DNA from: a virus
Strand: one strand, 5' to 3'
Length of the DNA stretch: 23,676 nucleotides
IMG/VR virus record: IMGVR_UViG_3300037042_000820
Coordinates: 1 to 23,676 of that record
Shown here: piece after piece, positions 1 through 7,559 of the stretch
Numbering within the stretch: the stretch's first letter is position 1
Layout: each line of letters begins with the position of its first letter
Notes under the pieces: generated by a model
Database searches by the model: none
What the model was told of the DNA's origin: nothing
The model's input: only the letters and a program-made list of their open reading frames with translations
Translations under genes and position numbers: made by a program

Positions 1-1
1 A

Positions 2-226
2 TCGGCGACCTATGACGAGCCAGAGGGCGAGCGGTCGATGGGCAAGATCGTGCTGGCCTTCAACGCGATCACAGGCCGCGACCTGACCGAGAGCGAGGGC
101 TGGATGTTCATGCAGCAGGTCAAGCTCGTGCGGCTGTTCACGCGCCGCGAATACCACGCCGACAGCGCCGAGGACAACATCGCCTATGCCGCGCTGCTGG
201 CCGAAGCGAAGGGAGAGGGGCGGTGA
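2..226 (+). CDS. DUF6378-like phage protein, 5' partial
   Basis: The reading frame is open from base 2, so the gene starts before the window. The visible 74 residues run through GERSMGKIVLAFNAITGRDL, then a Trp-containing helix (EGWMFMQQVKLVRL) and end with AEDNIAYAALLAEA. From memory this pattern (start GERS, AFNAITG, EGW, then D/A-rich helix before the end) matches the C-terminal half of DUF6378, a small helical family of unknown function common in phages and prophages. The ATG at 38 is internal to the conserved region and is unlikely to be the true start. The stop overlaps the start of the next plus-strand gene as GTGA, which implies a coupled pair. These two genes are probably the end of an early or metabolic transcript running against the late operon. 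Confidence 0.7.
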   Translation, partial: SATYDEPEGERSMGKIVLAFNAITGRDLTESEGWMFMQQVKLVRLFTRREYHADSAEDNIAYAALLAEAKGEGR

Positions 227-444
227 AGGGCGTCCCGCGCGAGATCGAGGCGGCCTTGATCGCCATGGGCCAGCCGTGGGAGCTGAAACCCGGCGGCAGG
301 CACATCAAGATCATGGTCTGCGGGCAGCTGGCCGGGGTCTTGCCGATCAACGGCAAGTGCGAAAACGACCGCCGGGCGACGCTCAACATCGTGTCCCAGA
401 TCAAACGGGTGGCGCGCACTGGGCACGCCGCCCGTCGGGGTTAG
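223..444 (+). CDS. HicA-like small phage protein
   Basis: This 73-residue protein starts at GTG overlapping the preceding stop by four bases, with a purine-rich ribosome-binding stretch (GGGAGAGGGG) just upstream. Residues 16 to 45 (GQPWELKPGGRHIKIMV followed by a Gly-Leu-Pro turn) and the helix with DRRATLNIVSQIKR recall the HicA/YcfA double-stranded-RNA-binding-like fold; His27 sits where HicA toxins have their active histidine. Many phages carry such proteins without a HicB partner, and no HicB-like gene is visible here, so an mRNA-cleaving toxin role is only a possibility. The last four codons and the TAG stop lie in a 27-bp repeat that also ends two minus-strand genes, so the C-terminus may have been reshaped by a rearrangement. 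Confidence 0.65.
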   Translation: MKGVPREIEAALIAMGQPWELKPGGRHIKIMVCGQLAGVLPINGKCENDRRATLNIVSQIKRVARTGHAARRG

Positions 445-457
445 CAGTACCGGTCAG
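431..457. repeat. 27-bp direct repeat, copy 1
   Basis: The 27 bases beginning CCCGTCGGGG and ending ACCGGTCAG are identical to positions 1005 to 1031. This copy lies across the convergent junction: it contains the TAG stop of the plus-strand HicA-like gene (442 to 444) and the TGA stop of the minus-strand 174-residue gene (454 to 456). Similarity extends weakly upstream (GGGCA before both copies). It looks like a scar of duplication or of insertion of the 174-residue gene. Confidence 0.9.
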
Positions 458-978
458 TATGTGGGCCGTTTCTTGCTCCCCGCAACGCGCCCACCGACCG
501 CGAAATCGGATTTTAACGGCACCCACTTCTTCGCCATGGCGTCCCAGCGTTGCGCTGTTTTCACGGACAGAGGTGCATCGGGCGTAAAATCGCCGATAGG
601 CACGCGCACGGTGCCAGCGCCTTTGTTCCACGGACGGCCAAACACACCCTCTTCGTCAGCGGGCGACCACCATTTTTGGCCCACGCCATGCTTGGTCTGC
701 CCCGATGGCGGCAGCTGGAAAACACCAGAGGCCAACGCGTCTTCTATCTCGGCCAAAGACATGTTGCGCGACGCGTACATGGCCTGCTCGATATTGTGCA
801 TCGGGCGTCCCTCCAGAATGCTCGGCTTGGCATCGCGCGCGGCCAACGGTGGGTATGCCATGATGTTTTTGATTTGTCGGGCCTGCGCGGGTTGCTGAGC
901 CTTTCCCGCAGCGCGCTTCTTCGCTTCGGCAGCGGCGGTTCGCGCAGCACGGACAGCTAAACCAACACCTCGGGGCAT
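454..978 (-). CDS. Phage protein, 174 aa, unknown function
   Basis: This is the last gene of the minus-strand late operon and I do not recognise its family. The N-terminus is a basic Ala-rich helix (residues 6 to 30, LAVRAARTAAAEAKKRAAGK), resembling in style the N-termini of the two genes upstream. The middle (residues 50 to 110) is helical with the segment MSLAEIEDALASGVFQLPP, followed by an aromatic part containing KWWSPADEEGVFGRPWNKG. The C-terminus is basic and carries the Gly-Gly motif FAVGGRV seen in neighbours. It starts at ATG 978, behind a weak AAAGG ribosome-binding site, 36 bases after the stop of the 410-residue gene. Its own stop codon is provided by the 27-bp repeat. A virion-packaged or accessory protein is my guess. 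Confidence 0.7.
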   Translation of the reverse strand: MPRGVGLAVRAARTAAAEAKKRAAGKAQQPAQARQIKNIMAYPPLAARDAKPSILEGRPMHNIEQAMYASRNMSLAEIEDALASGVFQLPPSGQTKHGVGQKWWSPADEEGVFGRPWNKGAGTVRVPIGDFTPDAPLSVKTAQRWDAMAKKWVPLKSDFAVGGRVAGSKKRPTY

Positions 979-1004
979 AAGTATCTACCTTTCTTCGCGG
1001 GCAG

Positions 1005-1031
1005 CCCGTCGGGGTTAGCAGTACCGGTCAG
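1005..1031. repeat. 27-bp direct repeat, copy 2
   Basis: This is identical to positions 431 to 457. Here it spans the last residues and the TAA stop (1015 to 1017) of the minus-strand 410-residue gene plus ten bases of its 3' flank. The minus-strand reading frame used here differs from that used in copy 1, where the stop is TGA. Confidence 0.9.
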
Positions 1032-2247
1032 CCAGCTCTGCGAGGCCGCCCTGCGCGAAGATCGGGCGCTTCGCCTGCACAACGCCCTCGCCGACCACTT
1101 CGTCAGGCGACAGGCCGGTGATGCGGGAGGTGCGCTCGATCGCGTCGTTGACGATGCCGATCATCGGGCCCGGGGTGTATGAGCCGGGCTTCGCCTTCGG
1201 CAGCTTGATGCCTGCCCACATGACGTCCTGCCCTTCAGCCGCCGGTACGCCGAGCTGACGCACCAGTCGCTGGAGCGCACCTTCGTAGATGCCGTAGGTG
1301 TTGGACGGCGGGCTGGCCAGCTTTGGATCCCACGCGCCGAGCATCTGCTCGTCAAGGGTCGCACGATCGAGGTGCCCAAGGAAGTCGCCCGAGAAGTTGA
1401 AGCGTTTCGGGTTAGCGGGGCTCAGGCCCGCACCGCGATTGATGATCGCCTCGTACTGCGCGATGTTCGGCATGATGCCGTACTTGCCGCCGCCGATCGG
1501 GTAGGGCAGCTCGTACGACGCCAACGGGGTCGGCATGTCGTTCTCGTTCAGGTAGTTCATGTAGTGCGCAAGGCGGAAGTTGGCGTCGGGGTCCATGCCG
1601 CCGGTCGTCGCGGCCATAGCATCGGCGAACCGCTGCTTGTACATGTTCTGGCCCTGCTCAACGCCGAGGCCTTGCTTGAACGCGTCTTCGAGCTGGCCCA
1701 TGGCGTACCACCGCTTGGCACCCGGGTACTGCGACCCGAGGTCGTACGCCGCAACAAGGCGAGCCAATGCGTCTGGGTCGTTCGCCAACATCTCGTACTT
1801 GTCGATCGTTGCCTGCTTCGCGGGCATGATGTCGAGCGTGTTGCCGACCAGCGGATAGTCAGCCGGGTTGACGTAGTAGCGGTCTTCCGGGTTGAAGAAA
1901 GGCGTGTAGCCTTCGTCCTTCATCTCCGAAGTGACGCGGGCCATTTCCTTGGCGAGAGCGAGGCCTTCTTCGCTGGGCCCCTTGGCGGGGTACATTGTCC
2001 CCTTTTTTGGGTCGAGCGTCATCACGGGTTCGCCGACCTGCGGGTACCGCTGCGCGGCATCCTCGCGGCTGAACCCTGCGCGGCTGGGCGCGCGCTTTTC
2101 AGCGCCGGAGACACGACGGATGATGTTAGGGGCCGCCGGTACGGCGAGACTTGACGCGGGAGGGGCGGCGCGGGTCGCAGCCTTCGCTGCAGCGGCCTTC
2201 GCTGCCTTCTGCGCGGCCTTAGCGGCGAGGTTGCTCAGCTTACCCAT
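1015..2247 (-). CDS. Phage protein, 410 aa, possible DUF7178-like/HhH-like core
   Basis: The N-terminus (residues 1 to 24, MGKLSNLAAKAAQKAAKAAA and onward) is an Ala/Lys-rich helix almost the same as in the ADP-ribosyltransferase-like gene upstream. Residues 35 to 120 look like a linker. Residues 150 to 370 form a helical domain with KRWYAMGQLEDAF, FADAMAATTGGMDPDANF, FSGDFLGHLDRATLDEQML, WDPKLA and VRQLGVPAAEGQDVMWAGIK. This order of motifs weakly recalls DUF7178-type phage proteins, which have an endonuclease-III-like helix-hairpin-helix look; the activity is unknown and I am not sure of the match. The C-terminus has IFAQGGLAE before the end. The start overlaps the upstream stop by eight bases (ATGGGTAA), so the two are coupled. 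Gene position and the shared N-terminus suggest it travels with the ADP-ribosyltransferase-like protein. Confidence 0.7.
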   Translation of the reverse strand: MGKLSNLAAKAAQKAAKAAAAKAATRAAPPASSLAVPAAPNIIRRVSGAEKRAPSRAGFSREDAAQRYPQVGEPVMTLDPKKGTMYPAKGPSEEGLALAKEMARVTSEMKDEGYTPFFNPEDRYYVNPADYPLVGNTLDIMPAKQATIDKYEMLANDPDALARLVAAYDLGSQYPGAKRWYAMGQLEDAFKQGLGVEQGQNMYKQRFADAMAATTGGMDPDANFRLAHYMNYLNENDMPTPLASYELPYPIGGGKYGIMPNIAQYEAIINRGAGLSPANPKRFNFSGDFLGHLDRATLDEQMLGAWDPKLASPPSNTYGIYEGALQRLVRQLGVPAAEGQDVMWAGIKLPKAKPGSYTPGPMIGIVNDAIERTSRITGLSPDEVVGEGVVQAKRPIFAQGGLAELADRYC

Positions 2248-3349
2248 TAACTTCTACCTTCCCACCCATGTTGTACCGTTTCATGATCTCGATCAGATCC
2301 GGGTTCATAATAACATAATTCTCGGTGCCGACGCCACGGTTGCGTGAACCTTGATCCAGATACCGGACGCCCGGGATGCCCGCGCCGGTCAGCAAGCTCG
2401 ACATGGCGGGGTCGCGAACGTCGGAGCGCATGCGCAACTGGTGGTAGAGATCGCCACCGAGCGTCGGGTACTTCCCGTCATCGAGGCCCTCGATCTGATA
2501 CTTTTGGAGCAACGGCAGAACCGACTGCATGACCTCTGGCTGCTCAGTCACCGGAACGTCCCACGCCAGCATCTTTGCGGGATCGACGTCCAGATCGACC
2601 TGATAGAGCGAGCCGGGCGCGGACCATTGGGGTTCCACGTTCCGGTTGTACCAGTCTACTGCCTCGGGGCTGTACACGTCAGAGCTGCGTTTCAGTTTCT
2701 GCTGGATTGCAAGGGTATCACCGGCAGCGGTAAGATCCTCCAAAAGCGCAGCGCGGTCGTAGAATTTCTGCGCTTGCCCCGGGGGCAGATTGTCGGCCTC
2801 GTCCATTATCCTGCGGTACAAAGCGTAGGCATCTTCCCCGCCGATCATGGGATTGGGCGCATCGTGCGGCAAGTTTTCGTCACGAAATATACGAGCTACG
2901 TCCGGGTTCTCGGCAAAGTACAGACCGTGCCCGAAGGCTTGTGCGCCTTCGCCGGTGCCGATCCTATCCATGCGGAAACGTCCGAGGGGGTACTGCTGGG
3001 CGATCTCGACGCCGGATGGGAGGTTGGCCGGATCGACCCGCGCGCTCTCAAGGAACAGCTCTTCTCCGGTTCCGGGATCGCGAACTTTCGTCTCCGGCGC
3101 AAAGCGGTGCGGCGTGCCGTGATACACTTCGAGCTTCGGACGGGTGGGCGCGGGTTTAGCTGGCACTGAAAGCGACGTGCGCCGGACAGGGGCCGTGTAA
3201 ATCGGCACTTCCTCGTCCAGATCTGGAAGCTCCCAGTCCCCTTCGTCTGGGGTGGTGATCTTCTTAGGCTTGGGCGTAGAAGCCCTAGCAGCAGCCTTCT
3301 GCGCGGCTTTTCGTGCGGCTTTGGCAGCAAGGTTGGAGAGGCGGCCCAT
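2240..3349 (-). CDS. ADP-ribosyltransferase-like phage protein (polyvalent-protein ART type)
   Basis: The 369-residue product has a basic Ala-rich N-terminal helix (1 to 23), a Pro/Asp-rich linker (25 to 70), then an ADP-ribosyltransferase-like domain. Visible motifs are VYHGTPHRF with His77, GEGAQAFGHGLYFAE at 133 to 147 with Tyr144, the strand SLYQVDLDVDPAKMLAWDVP, the helix-turn with GIPGVRYLDQGSR near 324 to 336, and ENYVIMNPDLIEIM. This order is that of ART domains found in polyvalent phage proteins; such enzymes move ADP-ribose from NAD+ to target proteins. The third catalytic residue (Glu/Gln) is not obvious to me. T4 Alt is a known virion-packaged ADP-ribosyltransferase, so packaging and ejection is a plausible role here, but it is inferred. 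The start overlaps the upstream stop as TGATG, and the C-terminus carries YNMGGKVEV. Confidence 0.8.
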   Translation of the reverse strand: MGRLSNLAAKAARKAAQKAAARASTPKPKKITTPDEGDWELPDLDEEVPIYTAPVRRTSLSVPAKPAPTRPKLEVYHGTPHRFAPETKVRDPGTGEELFLESARVDPANLPSGVEIAQQYPLGRFRMDRIGTGEGAQAFGHGLYFAENPDVARIFRDENLPHDAPNPMIGGEDAYALYRRIMDEADNLPPGQAQKFYDRAALLEDLTAAGDTLAIQQKLKRSSDVYSPEAVDWYNRNVEPQWSAPGSLYQVDLDVDPAKMLAWDVPVTEQPEVMQSVLPLLQKYQIEGLDDGKYPTLGGDLYHQLRMRSDVRDPAMSSLLTGAGIPGVRYLDQGSRNRGVGTENYVIMNPDLIEIMKRYNMGGKVEVNG

Positions 3350-4098
3350 CAGCGGCGGCCCTTCTTGGCGGCGAGACCGCCGTGCTTCTTCCGCATTCTC
3401 TTACGGGCGAGCATCGCGGCACCGGGGATCACGGCGAGGGGCGGCAGCGCGCTGGCTGCATCGACCATGCTCTGCGCGCGGGCTGCTTCGGCGTCGTCCT
3501 TGACGTAAGGGTCGAGCATCTGCGAGCCTTCGCGCATCTGGGCGTAATCGAAGGGTGTTGCCGCCAAAAGGGTCTGGGGCGACGCGTACATCAGGGTGTT
3601 GAACACCGAGCCGTACGGATCTTCTTTGACAGCCTCGTACCCGCTGCGGGCAAGGTCGCCAACGTCCTGCGCGACGCCCATGGGCGTGTTGCTCTGGAAG
3701 TACTGACCAACAGCGCGAAGCGCACCGGGCGCTTCACGCGCGACGGCGGCAGGGATAGCCTGCGGCCTGTAAGCAGCAGCGCCCAGCCGCACCGGCATCT
3801 GCACGTCGTCCGGCTTGCGAGCGCCGCGCCCACCGGCTTGGCGGAAACGAGCTTCGTTCGATCGCACGCCAGCTTCAACGATCGCCCGGTTGCTGCCCAG
3901 CGGCTGCAGGTTCCGGCGGATGCGCGCGACTTCTTCGGGCGACCGGCCTTCGATGTTCTCCGCGATCCACGCCGTTGCGGCAGCCGGGGTGAGGCCATAG
4001 CGATCGGCGAGGTCCGCCGCAGCGCCGACAAGGTCGTTGCCCCGACGGCTCGCCGCCATCACAAGGTTGTCGAACCAAGAGGCCTGTTTCCCAGCCAT
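3349..4098 (-). CDS. Phage protein, 249 aa, probable virion component
   Basis: I do not recognise the family. The protein is Ala/Arg-rich and basic. It begins MAGKQASWFDNLVMAASRRG, continues with helices including DLADRYGLTPAAATAWIAEN and RSPEEVARIRRNL, and has a central region of Gly/Arg/Ala-rich linker. Residues 217 to 235 form a short hydrophobic stretch (ALPPLAVIPGAAMLA) directly followed by a strongly basic tail with the motif KKHGGLAAKKGRR. The gene starts three bases after the stop of the 914-residue gene and its stop overlaps the ART-like start. A small internal or membrane-interacting virion protein is possible; nothing points to an enzyme. Confidence 0.65.
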   Translation of the reverse strand: MAGKQASWFDNLVMAASRRGNDLVGAAADLADRYGLTPAAATAWIAENIEGRSPEEVARIRRNLQPLGSNRAIVEAGVRSNEARFRQAGGRGARKPDDVQMPVRLGAAAYRPQAIPAAVAREAPGALRAVGQYFQSNTPMGVAQDVGDLARSGYEAVKEDPYGSVFNTLMYASPQTLLAATPFDYAQMREGSQMLDPYVKDDAEAARAQSMVDAASALPPLAVIPGAAMLARKRMRKKHGGLAAKKGRR

Positions 4099-4101
4099 GC
4101 C

Positions 4102-6846
4102 TCAGTCCTTCAGGTAAGCAGACATTTCGGGCGGAAGCTCGGGAACCGTGATCCCGTACCGCTCGCGCAACCTGCGACGCTTTTCCTCTTCGGTCTCTTG
4201 AAGCCGGGTGCCAAGCTGAGCCTCTGCAAGGAAAGCCTGCGGGTACTTCTGGTAGAGATCCGCAATACTCTTCCCGAGTGTGCCGAGGCCCTCGCCGAAC
4301 GGCGACTGCGCGGCGGCGTCGAATGCACGCTTGCCGGTGCCCGCGACGCGGCCCGCGCCGTACGTCAACTCACCAGCCAGACGCGGGGAAGATGCCAGCA
4401 GCGTCGGGATGGTGGCCAACAACGTCATCGGGTTGACCAACGCGCCAGCAGCGGTCAACGGCAGACCGCCAGCCGCGACCCCACCGGTAATGCCGCGTGC
4501 GAACGGTGCCGAAAGCATCTGCCCGGACGTGGCGGACATGAGAGTGCCCGTCGGATCGAGTTCTGCGAGGCGTTCGCCTTGCCTTGCCCGCATGCCGTAG
4601 TTTGTGAAGGCGTTGTTGCGCAGGATCGACTGGAGCTTGCGCGCCGCAGCATCAACCTTGAGCGGCTTGCCGCGCGCCTGACCGAGGCTGAAGGTGTCCT
4701 CAAGCTCGCGGGCCTCGACAGCGGCCCTCTCGTAATCGCGCATGATGTCAGCATAGACCGGGTCGTGCTTGACCAGCTCTTGCCGGACAGCATTGTAAGC
4801 GGTCTTGGCGATGTTGGCGGCGCTCTTGTCGTACTGACCGCCGATTTTTGCGCCAATCTCGTACAAGTCCTGTTTGAACTGGTCCATGGCCATCGGTTCG
4901 AGCAAAGAAGGATCTGCGGCAGCCTGCTGAGCGTAATACTCAACGGTGTCGTTCATCTGATCCCATGCGACGTGATCCGGGGGCCGCTTCGGCGCGTTGA
5001 GCATTGCGTCGTAGTTGCGCGGCTTAATGCCCGACATGCGCTGGCGAACAACGTCGATGCTGAGCGGGACAGGGTTCTGCCCGAATTGCTGCATAGCAGT
5101 CGAATACGCGTTTGACGCCGCTTGGCGCAGGCCCCTGATTGCGTCGCGCGCGGTGTAGACGATGCTTTCCGCGCTCTCGCCCGGGCGGCGCATGCCCTCT
5201 GTGAAGCTCTCGCTGCGCGCTGTTGGAGCGCCGGTGACGCCGCGTTCGAAACCCGAACCCGCCGCCTCGCGGATTGCCGCTCCGCCAGTATTAGACGGGA
5301 ACCCCACGACGTTGCTCGGCAGGTTTTCAACCCCTTGGACCGCGCCCGGAATGCGGTCCTTGCCCGCTTGATACAGCGCGGGCAGGCCTTCCGTCACTGC
5401 GGCAACACCACCGGACAGCGGATCAATGACACGACCGGCAGTCGCAACCTTTTTGCCAAAACTCCCTGCGACGCCCGGAAGACGTGCGGCAGCCGTGCCG
5501 CCGCCGCTCAAGATCATCGACAGATCGCCGAGGAGCCCGAGGGGATCTTTGACGCCGGTGCGCTGGATGGCGTCGAGACTGCCGTAGCGTTCCTTCATCG
5601 CGTCGGCGAAGGCCTTAGTGGTCGGGCCGTCAAGCCGCCCCTGACCCAGCTCCATAGCTAGATCGGTGAACGTCTTGATGGTGCCGGTGCGCGTGCCCGT
5701 CAGCGCGCTGAGGAGCGCATCCTTGGGGAGGGCCGTCAGACCTTCAACCAGCTGCGCGCCGCTCTCGGGCAGGTTGCGTGCGGCTTGGGCAACGCTATCG
5801 AAGAGGCCAGCGTTCTCGGACGCGGCCTTATCAATCTGGCTGTAGTCGATGGTCTGAGTGCCAACGCGCTGTTCGGGGGACTGCTTGAAGAAGTCTTGGT
5901 TGTCGGCAATCGTGCGCTGCATGTAGTCGGCGCGCTGCGAGGGCAGCAGATGGCCTTCTGCAATCGATTTGTCGGCCAGCAGCTGCGCGTAACCTTCCGG
6001 TGTCGCGCCCGGCTGACGAACGTACGTGACGACTTCGGCTTCGCTCTCCGGCGACAGACGCCAGCCCTTGATGTCTTCACCCGCGATCTGCATGCCTTCC
6101 GGCACGCCTTCGAGCAGGCCGACCCTCGGGCCTCCGGCCTCGCGATCCTTGCGGATGCGATCGGCTTCGAGCTTCTTGTCGTACGCGTCGATCTTCGGCT
6201 GGTAGAGCTTCAGCGGATCACCCGGCAGGATCTTGTCGACCTCGATCGGCTTAACCCCAAGCGGGCCCAGCTGTTCGTTGAACTGGCCGATGCGCCCCTC
6301 GAAGCCTTTGCGCGTTTCTTCATAAGGCAGCCGATAGGTGTCAATCCGGTTCCGCATGAACGCGATGATGTCGCGCCGCGCCTCGGGGCTGAACTTACCT
6401 TCGTTTTGGAACTGATCGCGGAACTGCTGCGGAATGTACTGCAGCGCCGTCTGAAGATTGTTGTAACGCTCGATGTCGCCCTGCATGACCGCGCCGGTAG
6501 GATCTTGCACCTTGGCCGCGAGTGTCACGAGGTCTTGGTCGCCAGCGCGCCCGATCGGGACATTCAGCGCCGTTGTGAAGTAGCGCATGCCCTGATCGTA
6601 CGTCTTGACGATCTCCAGCCCTTCGAACGTCTTCAGCTCGTCGCGGGCATTCGCGTTCACGTCGCGGATGATCTTGAGCTGCGCGTCGGTCAGGTCGGCC
6701 TTAGCCTTCGGCGCAATGTACGACAAATCGGCCTGCCCGCGCGCAGTGCTGGTCTGCGTGCCTTGGGTCTGGGCTTCTTCCTGACTGCGTTTTTGCGCCG
6801 AAGGGCCGCCAAAACGGCTGGGATCGATCTTGATCTTCTCACCCAT
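4102..6846 (-). CDS. Large internal/ejected virion protein candidate, 914 aa
   Basis: The N-terminal 70 residues are polar and probably disordered. Residues 60 to 175 hold a segment with DQDLVTLAAKVQDPTGAV (103 to 120), followed by a helical domain ending RRDIIAFMRNRIDTY. From memory this DQxL(V/L)xxxxKxxDPTG segment recurs in large structural proteins of environmental podoviruses, often proposed to be internal virion proteins. The middle is Gly/Ala-rich (around 430 to 520). Residues 540 to 770 are helical and charged, with the segment RDYERAAVEARELEDTF. Residues 785 to 818 form a hydrophobic Ala/Leu/Gly stretch compatible with membrane insertion. The charged tail contains EEEKRRRLRERYG. No transglycosylase or protease motif is visible. 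It overlaps the upstream stop by one base (TGATG). Channel-forming ejection protein is my inference. Confidence 0.65.
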   Translation of the reverse strand: MGEKIKIDPSRFGGPSAQKRSQEEAQTQGTQTSTARGQADLSYIAPKAKADLTDAQLKIIRDVNANARDELKTFEGLEIVKTYDQGMRYFTTALNVPIGRAGDQDLVTLAAKVQDPTGAVMQGDIERYNNLQTALQYIPQQFRDQFQNEGKFSPEARRDIIAFMRNRIDTYRLPYEETRKGFEGRIGQFNEQLGPLGVKPIEVDKILPGDPLKLYQPKIDAYDKKLEADRIRKDREAGGPRVGLLEGVPEGMQIAGEDIKGWRLSPESEAEVVTYVRQPGATPEGYAQLLADKSIAEGHLLPSQRADYMQRTIADNQDFFKQSPEQRVGTQTIDYSQIDKAASENAGLFDSVAQAARNLPESGAQLVEGLTALPKDALLSALTGTRTGTIKTFTDLAMELGQGRLDGPTTKAFADAMKERYGSLDAIQRTGVKDPLGLLGDLSMILSGGGTAAARLPGVAGSFGKKVATAGRVIDPLSGGVAAVTEGLPALYQAGKDRIPGAVQGVENLPSNVVGFPSNTGGAAIREAAGSGFERGVTGAPTARSESFTEGMRRPGESAESIVYTARDAIRGLRQAASNAYSTAMQQFGQNPVPLSIDVVRQRMSGIKPRNYDAMLNAPKRPPDHVAWDQMNDTVEYYAQQAAADPSLLEPMAMDQFKQDLYEIGAKIGGQYDKSAANIAKTAYNAVRQELVKHDPVYADIMRDYERAAVEARELEDTFSLGQARGKPLKVDAAARKLQSILRNNAFTNYGMRARQGERLAELDPTGTLMSATSGQMLSAPFARGITGGVAAGGLPLTAAGALVNPMTLLATIPTLLASSPRLAGELTYGAGRVAGTGKRAFDAAAQSPFGEGLGTLGKSIADLYQKYPQAFLAEAQLGTRLQETEEEKRRRLRERYGITVPELPPEMSAYLKD

Positions 6847-7556
6847 CAGCGGGCTCCTTCCGTGGGGAGTTCGTTGAACGCGTTACCTGCGCGTTCGAAT
6901 ACGCGGTATGTACCGTTTGGAAGCGCCTCACGCCAGAGGCCATCTTGCCATTGAACGAGGGTGCGACCGCCGCCGATGTCGTACGTGTTCTCGGTTGGAC
7001 GCGGGTTGCCGCGATTGACAAAGATGCCGCGCTGGCTGTCGTAAGTGTAACCGCCGGTGTTGGGCTTCAACGCCGCCGCAGCACCAGTCAGGTACTTCCC
7101 TTCGAGCCCGGCAAGATCCTTGGCCTTTGCGATCTCGATTTCCGAGAGCATCTTGTTCATGTCGGTCTCGTACGCGCGACGGCTCTGGGCGTACGTTCCG
7201 ACGCCGCGCAGACCGCGCTGGAGCGAGCCACCAAAACCGCCGCTGTCGTTCTCACCCGGCGGGGACATCATGCCCATGCCGACCTGAATGAGCAGATCGT
7301 TGATGTCGGGCGCGCGATAACGCTTCTGGATGTTCTGCGTGATTGTGTCGTACAGGTCGCCGATCGAACGCCGCTGCCCGGACAAAATACCAGAGAGCGT
7401 CGAGATGTCGGGGCGCGCCGAGAGGTCCGAGGGTGCCTCTCCATCGCCGGGTACGGTGTACCCACGCTCGCGCAGCATCGCGTTCGCGGCGTCTACGTCG
7501 CCGTCGAACTGCTGCACCATCAGTTCGTAGTCCTGCGGAGAAAGTGTATAGCCCAT
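6846..7556 (-). CDS. Phage protein, 236 aa, probable structural
   Basis: This gene lies between the repeat-rich 656-residue gene (3-base gap) and the 914-residue gene (one-base overlap). The N-terminus (SPQDYELMVQQFDGDVDAAN) is a small helical module, followed by a linker and a helical region around residues 70 to 150 with DLLIQVGMGMMSPPGENDSG and a long charged helix (RRAYETDMNKMLSEIEIAKA). The C-terminal third is beta-like with aromatic residues (GRTLVQWQDGLWREALPNG). The motif DLLIxxGMGMMxxP followed by a Gly-rich turn is something I associate with small virion proteins encoded beside internal proteins in environmental phages, but I cannot name a family. Confidence 0.6.
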   Translation of the reverse strand: MGYTLSPQDYELMVQQFDGDVDAANAMLRERGYTVPGDGEAPSDLSARPDISTLSGILSGQRRSIGDLYDTITQNIQKRYRAPDINDLLIQVGMGMMSPPGENDSGGFGGSLQRGLRGVGTYAQSRRAYETDMNKMLSEIEIAKAKDLAGLEGKYLTGAAAALKPNTGGYTYDSQRGIFVNRGNPRPTENTYDIGGGRTLVQWQDGLWREALPNGTYRVFERAGNAFNELPTEGAR

Positions 7557-7559
7557 GGC

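Noticed and set aside
421-470. Bidirectional terminator between the converging genes
   Set aside because: CCCGTCGGG has no room for a loop and no T-run follows on either strand; I see no convincing hairpin.
3313-5115. A 600-codon open frame on the plus strand
   Set aside because: It lies antisense to the 249- and 914-residue genes, its product is Arg/Ala/His-rich without motifs, and long antisense frames are expected in GC-rich DNA. The same holds for plus-strand frames at 1372-2154, 5785-6954 and 11541-12980.
7440-7556. Start of the 236-residue protein resembling a UBA-like helical module
   Set aside because: The likeness rests on a short helix pattern only; there is no known reason for such a domain here and no second motif.
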